DNA from: Streptomyces sp. CA-210063
GTDB lineage: Bacteria; Actinomycetota; Actinomycetes; Streptomycetales; Streptomycetaceae
Direction of reading: 5' to 3'
NCBI RefSeq assembly: GCF_024612015.1
Contig: NZ_CP102512.1
Location: forward strand, 1-64,000
Length of the DNA: 64,000 bases
Shown: in pieces, positions 60,517 through 64,000 of the stretch
Layout: each line of letters opens with the position of its first letter
Position numbering within the stretch: position 1 is the stretch's first letter
The notes under the pieces: generated by a model
The model's database searches: none
What the model was told of the DNA's origin: nothing
Seen by the model: only the letters and a program-made list of their open reading frames with translations
Program-made: the position numbers and the translations under genes

Positions 60517-60990
60517 TCAGTGGAACTGGCCGACCTGGTAATCGCCGGCCGGCTGCTGGGTGATGATGTTCAGCCGGTTCACCGTGTTCATGAACGAGAC
60601 CAGCAGCACGAGGGCCGTGAGCTGCTCCTCGTCATAGTGCTGGGCGGCACGCGCCCACACCTCGTCACTGACCCCGGTGGCCGCGTCCGCGACCCGGGTT
60701 CCCTGCTCCGCCAATGCGAGCGCGGCGCGTTCAGCCTCGGTGAAGACCGTTGCTTCCCGCCAAGCCCCGATCAAGTTCAGCCGCACCGGGCTCTCGCCGG
60801 CCGCGGCGGCTTCCTTGGTGTGCATGTCGATGCAGACCGCGCAGCCGTTGATCTGGCTCACGCGCAGCGCCACCAACTCCTGCGTCGTGGCCGACAGCGG
60901 CAATTCCTTCAGCTCCCGGCCAGCCGACATGAAGTACTTGAGCGCCTTGCCGGCGGTCGGGTTGGCGAAGTAGTTCAATCGCGCGTCCAT
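60517..60990 (-). CDS. Carboxymuconolactone decarboxylase (AhpD-like)
   Basis: 157 aa. NGCAVCIDMHTKEA (CxxC near residues 50-53 and His three residues on) is the AhpD-like redox centre. The helical fold is of CMD type. Such proteins are the standard target genes of ECF41 sigma factors. Its ATG at 60990 lies about 40 bp downstream of an exact ECF41 promoter, so it is very likely transcribed by the sigma factor encoded next to it. Confidence 0.93.
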   Translation of the reverse strand: MDARLNYFANPTAGKALKYFMSAGRELKELPLSATTQELVALRVSQINGCAVCIDMHTKEAAAAGESPVRLNLIGAWREATVFTEAERAALALAEQGTRVADAATGVSDEVWARAAQHYDEEQLTALVLLVSFMNTVNRLNIITQQPAGDYQVGQFH

Positions 60991-61029
60991 CGTGTGCTCC
61001 TCCACGTTCGTCGATGCCTTCACCCCCGA

Positions 61030-61056
61030 GACGAGGCGGCCCTCACGCCTGTGACA
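61030..61056 (-). promoter_or_regulatory. ECF41 promoter for the decarboxylase gene
   Basis: On the minus strand TGTCACA (61056-61050), 16 bp, CGTC (61033-61030). This is exactly the motif described for ECF41 sigma factors. The start codon is 40 bp downstream. Confidence 0.88.
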
Positions 61057-61100
61057 CGACGCGGTGTGACCCACGTCTCTCCACTGTCTGGGTTCGGGCA

Positions 61101-61127
61101 TGTCACAGGCCGAGTCGCTGCCTCGTC
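61101..61127 (+). promoter_or_regulatory. ECF41 promoter for the doxX gene
   Basis: TGTCACA (61101-61107), 16 bp, CGTC (61124-61127), identical in both boxes and spacing to the divergent one. The doxX ATG is 32 bp downstream. Confidence 0.88.
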
Positions 61128-61158
61128 TCGGGTACGGAAGTCCTCGATCAGGGAGTTG

Positions 61159-61545
61159 ATGATGAACGTCGCGCTGTGGATCATCGCTGGGGTGCTCGCC
61201 GCTGTCTGCCTGGTGGGCAGCTCCAAGATGTTCGTGCCGCAGGAGAACCTGGCCGCGATGGGCTCCTCTGCGCAGTGGGTCCTGGAGTTCAGCCCCGGGA
61301 CTCTCAAGGCCATCGGCGCCGTCGAGCTGCTGGCTGCGGTCGGCCTGATTCTGCCCGCGGTGCTCGACATCGCGCCGGTGCTGGTGCCGCTGGCCGCCAC
61401 CGGACTCGTTCTGCTGTTCGCCTGCGCGGTCACCATGCGTCTGCGCCGTGGCGAGAAGGCCACGATCGCCGGCGACCTGATCTACCTCGCCCTTGCCGCC
61501 TTCATCGCATGGGGCCGTTTCGGCCCCGAGTCCTTCACCGGCTGA
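61159..61545 (+). CDS. DoxX-family membrane protein
   Basis: 128 aa with four hydrophobic spans. The DoxX pattern is visible: ALWIIAGVLAAVCLVGSSKM, then LKAIGAVELLAAVGLILP. DoxX proteins are linked to membrane redox homeostasis and are recurrent ECF41 neighbours. The start has GGGAG upstream (ATG 61159 or 61162), immediately behind a perfect ECF41 promoter and divergent from the decarboxylase. 61546-61756 holds no gene. Confidence 0.9.
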   Translation: MMNVALWIIAGVLAAVCLVGSSKMFVPQENLAAMGSSAQWVLEFSPGTLKAIGAVELLAAVGLILPAVLDIAPVLVPLAATGLVLLFACAVTMRLRRGEKATIAGDLIYLALAAFIAWGRFGPESFTG

Positions 61546-61756
61546 CCACCGGCGCATATCAGTCGAGCGCCGAAGTGCCGGGCACACTCCAGGTCGTACC
61601 GATACACCTACCAGCCAACGGAGTTGGCTACGGCGTCACTCTCTTCAGCAATGAACACCCGCCTACTACAACAGCTTCGTCGCTATTGAACTTGCGCCGC
61701 GCCGCACAAAGAACACAGCCGAGTGCCGGGACCCACGTCGGCTGCCGGTGCGTGGT

Positions 61757-62950
61757 TCAGGACTGTTCGGCGGTGGCCGTCGTCTCGCGGCGCTGGGCCC
61801 GCAGCAGTCGGCGGCCCTGCTCGCCCTTGGCCCAGGTGTGGGAGCCGGGCTTGCGTGCCTCGTTCACCAGCTGCTTGATGGTGTGCTTGCACACGAACTC
61901 CTTCACCTTGGCGCCTGTCCGGCCGCCTAGGTGGAGCCGCTTGGCGGTGTCGTCCTTGTGGGCGAACTGGAAAATGCCCGCGCGGCGCCCCAGGCTGATG
62001 CACTGGCCTGCGAACCCCAGGTCGATCGGTGCGGGCCGCTTGCTCGCGATGCGGCTGAGCACCGTGTCGGCGGCGTGTGCGCCCAGTGGGCCGGCGGCCT
62101 GGCAGCTCATCCGGAACGGCATGTCCGACGGTGCCGCCGAGTCCCCGGCGGCGACGATCCGCTCGTCGTCGATGCTCGTCAGGGTCTCGTCGGTGAGCAG
62201 GCGGCCCAGGGTGTCGGTGCTGAGCCCGCTGCGGGCGGCCAGGTCCGGCACGCCGAACCCGGCGGTCCAGATGGTGACCTCGCTCGACAGCTCACGGCCG
62301 TCGCCGAGCCGCACGGTGTCGCCGGTCACCTCCGTGACCTTCGTGTCGGGGCCCTGCAGCACGGTCACACCGAGGCCGGCCAGCCGCTCGGCGACCGAGC
62401 GGCGGCCGTTCGGGTGCAGGTAGGGCCCGAGCAGCCCGCCGCAGACCAGGGTCACGGTGCGGCCCGCCTCCGCCAGTTCGGCCGCGGTCTCGATGCCGGT
62501 CGGACCGGCTCCGACCACCGTCACAGGGGCCGTGGCGGGAGCGGCGTCGAGGACCGACCGCAGCCGCAGCGCCTCCTCGAACGTGGCGATCGGGTGGGCG
62601 AACTCGGCCGCTCCGGGCACGCCCGGGTCGGCGCTGCCGCTGCCCACCGCGTAGAGCAGGTAGTCGTAGCCGACCGTGCCGCCGCTCGCCAGCTCCACCC
62701 GGCGCCCCGTCGCGTCGATCTGGGTCACGGTGTCGACCACCAGCCGGACGCGCTCGCCCAGGACCTTCCGGTAGTCGTTGACGGCCTTGTGCGTCCCGCC
62801 CGCCAGCTGGTGCAGTCGGATGCGCTCGACGAAGTCCGGGCGGGCGTTGATCAGCGTCACGGTCACGTCGTCGCGCTGCGTCAGCCGGTTGGCCGCCATG
62901 ACCCCGGCGTAACCGCCGCCGATCACGACGACCTCGATGTTCTCAGCCAT
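61757..62950 (-). CDS. NDH-2-like NAD(P)/FAD-dependent oxidoreductase
   Basis: 397 aa. FAD-binding VVVIGGGYAGVMAANRL at the start, NAD-binding VTVVGAGPTGIETAAELAE near residue 145, and the second FAD segment ERIVAAGDSAAPS near 265. This is the pyridine nucleotide-disulfide oxidoreductase fold of type II NADH dehydrogenases. Only a short C-terminus is present, without a clear amphipathic membrane anchor, so it may be soluble. The gene downstream of the SnoaL-like gene on the same strand is separated by tandem repeats. Confidence 0.9.
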   Translation of the reverse strand: MAENIEVVVIGGGYAGVMAANRLTQRDDVTVTLINARPDFVERIRLHQLAGGTHKAVNDYRKVLGERVRLVVDTVTQIDATGRRVELASGGTVGYDYLLYAVGSGSADPGVPGAAEFAHPIATFEEALRLRSVLDAAPATAPVTVVGAGPTGIETAAELAEAGRTVTLVCGGLLGPYLHPNGRRSVAERLAGLGVTVLQGPDTKVTEVTGDTVRLGDGRELSSEVTIWTAGFGVPDLAARSGLSTDTLGRLLTDETLTSIDDERIVAAGDSAAPSDMPFRMSCQAAGPLGAHAADTVLSRIASKRPAPIDLGFAGQCISLGRRAGIFQFAHKDDTAKRLHLGGRTGAKVKEFVCKHTIKQLVNEARKPGSHTWAKGEQGRRLLRAQRRETTATAEQS

Positions 62951-62985
62951 GGTTTATCTCCTCCGCTTTCAGGGATGCGCACGCC

Positions 62986-63020
62986 AGATGTCGACTTGGC
63001 GCGCAAGATGTCGACTTGGC
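62986..63020. promoter_or_regulatory. Tandem 15-bp direct repeat upstream of oxidoreductase
   Basis: AGATGTCGACTTGGC occurs at 62986-63000 and 63006-63020, a 20-bp period or about two helical turns, 36 bp before the oxidoreductase start. A likely regulator-binding site; the regulator is unknown, and the LysR gene nearby is a candidate. Confidence 0.55.
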
Positions 63021-63045
63021 ACGCCGTCACGGCGTGTGGGACGGA

Positions 63046-63507
63046 TCAGCTGAGGCGCTGCGGCGCCGAGCCGCGGAGCGGGGTGGAGTCCAGGTACCGG
63101 ACCTCGTAGACGCGTTCGCTGAACTTCCAGCCGTCGGCGGTGCGCTCGTAACGGTCGTGGTACAAGGCGTAGTTCAGGTGCGAGCTGCCGTCGCGCATCC
63201 GTCCGAACTCCTGGATGTGCGCCCGGCCGGCCGCGGTGTCGCCGTCCAGCCGGATGACGCCCGGGTGGACGTTCTGCACGAAGAACTCCCAGAGCGACTG
63301 GCCCCACTCGATCCCCGCGCGGATCTCCTCGCGGCCGACGAACTCCTTGTCGATGTGCGGCCAGCGCATGGCGCCCTCGGGCGTGAACAGCGAGACGGCG
63401 CGGTCGAAGTCACGCATCATCACCGCGTCCGTGAGCTCCGCTCGCAGCGCCTCTATCTCGACGCGATCGGCGATGGCCCGCATGTCGCCCATCGGTTCCC
63501 TCCCCAT
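63046..63507 (-). CDS. SnoaL/NTF2-like protein
   Basis: 153 aa. The alpha+beta-barrel pattern of SnoaL_4/NTF2-like proteins is seen: VEIEALRAELTDAVMMRDFD, then HIDKEFVGREEIRAGIEWGQ and SHLNYALYHDRYERTADGWK. Members are small-molecule enzymes (dehydratases, isomerases) or binding proteins. It is divergent from a LysR gene, so it is probably controlled by it, and lies upstream of the flavin oxidoreductase on the same strand. Confidence 0.85.
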   Translation of the reverse strand: MGREPMGDMRAIADRVEIEALRAELTDAVMMRDFDRAVSLFTPEGAMRWPHIDKEFVGREEIRAGIEWGQSLWEFFVQNVHPGVIRLDGDTAAGRAHIQEFGRMRDGSSHLNYALYHDRYERTADGWKFSERVYEVRYLDSTPLRGSAPQRLS

Positions 63508-63604
63508 CCATGTGTGCGTCAGGCGCGTGCCGCCTGGCTGGTGGTGATGGATCCAGCATCGGCGCGGGCGGCCGGCGGAACAATGTAAGGTTCCTTGGGC
63601 TATT

Positions 63605-63622
63605 CATAATGTGGCGGTTATG
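63605..63622. promoter_or_regulatory. LysR-box-like palindrome
   Basis: CATAA-N8-TTATG, a partial palindrome in the T-N11-A style of LysR sites, 19 bp before the lysR start in the divergent gap with the SnoaL-like gene. Confidence 0.45.
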
Positions 63623-63640
63623 CATGGGTGGGGGTTGTGC

Positions 63641-64000
63641 ATGGAGCTGCGTGACATCGAGATCTTCCTGACCCTGGCCGAGGAACTGCACTTCGGCCGC
63701 ACCGCGGAGCGGCTTCATGTGTCCCAGGCCCGCGTCAGCCAGGCCATCGCCAAGCAGGAACGGCGCCTCGGCGTCGTCCTGTTCGACCGCTCAAGCCGAC
63801 GCGTCGCCCTGACCCCGGTCGGCCGGCGTCTGCGCGAGGACCTCCAGCAAGCCGTCGACCTCCTCCGGGAGGGGCTCGCCCGCGCCGAAGCGGCCGGCGC
63901 GGCGACGGGGCAGACCCTGCGCCTGGGTGTGTTCGGCCATGCCGGCCACGAACTGCGCCCCCTCATCGAGGCCTTCCGCTCCCGCCACCCCGGCAGCGAT
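63641..64000 (+). CDS. LysR-family regulator, 5' part
   Basis: The first 120 residues are inside the window and the gene runs off the edge. The N-terminal winged helix is typical: MELRDIEIFLTLAEELHFGR, TAERLHVSQARVSQAIAKQE and LGVVLFDRSSRRVALTPVGR. The effector domain begins (LRLGVFGHAGHELRPLIEAF). It probably regulates the divergent SnoaL-like and oxidoreductase genes and its own expression. Confidence 0.93.
   Translation, partial: MELRDIEIFLTLAEELHFGRTAERLHVSQARVSQAIAKQERRLGVVLFDRSSRRVALTPVGRRLREDLQQAVDLLREGLARAEAAGAATGQTLRLGVFGHAGHELRPLIEAFRSRHPGSD

Overview
The window reads as one end of a linear actinomycete replicon, almost certainly a Streptomyces chromosome arm or linear plasmid. Three things support this. 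Codon usage is very GC-rich throughout. The first ~330 bases are the tightly packed hairpin palindromes of a Streptomyces telomere. The telomere-maintenance genes tpg and tap and a TtrA-type terminal helicase lie within 7 kb of that end. Position 1 is therefore the physical end, apart from a few missing terminal bases, and the rest of the window runs inward.

Region A (1-15.7 kb) is the most remarkable part. In order it holds the telomere, an unknown telomere-proximal gene, a TtrA-like helicase, tpg and tap on the minus strand, then a rightward Tn7-like module: TniQ-1, TniQ-2, TnsA, TnsB and TnsC. TniQ-1 is a fusion of TniQ, helicase-associated (HA) repeats and an IS5-type DNA-binding domain. 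Downstream of tnsC is a cluster of short degenerate repeats of the kind TnsB binds. Immediately beyond it lies a 3'-truncated epimerase gene. I read the segment as a telomere-bearing transposon: one conventional transposon end at about 15.72 kb, the telomere as the other end, and its own telomere-replication genes as cargo. tniQ-1 and tnsB carry frameshifts and tnsA seems to lack catalytic residues, whereas tap, tpg and the helicase are intact.

Region B (15.7-21.6 kb) is subtelomeric scrap with some live genes: IS relics, an A24 prepilin peptidase, a frameshifted lipoprotein, and an IS-like element with a glutaredoxin-type passenger gene. Region C (21.6-28.1 kb) is a translationally coupled minus-strand operon: truncated acetaldehyde dehydrogenase, 4-hydroxy-2-oxovalerate aldolase, FabH-type ketosynthase, acyl carrier protein, CitE-MaoC fusion and an Eis-like acetyltransferase with an in-frame stop, followed by a Nudix hydrolase. 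It looks like a small biosynthetic cassette that is partly decayed.

Region D (28.1-41.9 kb) mixes a coiled-coil protein, several IS elements and relics, a 2OG-Fe(II) oxygenase with an unknown partner, a vanadium haloperoxidase, an MMPL exporter with its TetR repressor and operator, and an esterase. Region E (42-50.5 kb) is a glycoside island with TetR, GH78 alpha-L-rhamnosidase, GH2, an internally deleted GH3 and a second TetR. Its GH78 part is flanked by 55-bp direct repeats. Region F (50.5-57.1 kb) is degraded: ABC, AraC and MFS fragments, a quinone-oxidoreductase/HxlR pair with twin operators, an IS5 element, an HNH endonuclease gene crossed in frame by a MITE, an AbiJ-like fragment and an IS982 relic.

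Region G (57.1-64 kb) is chromosomal-looking: DUF1772, two NmrA-like oxidoreductases, an ECF41/SigJ sigma factor, carboxymuconolactone decarboxylase and DoxX. The last two are transcribed divergently from two exact ECF41-type promoters. An NDH-2-like flavoprotein, a SnoaL-like protein and the start of a LysR regulator close the window. No rRNA, tRNA or CRISPR array was seen. The number of single-event frameshifts suggests either a decaying subtelomere or residual assembly errors, and the sequence alone cannot separate these.
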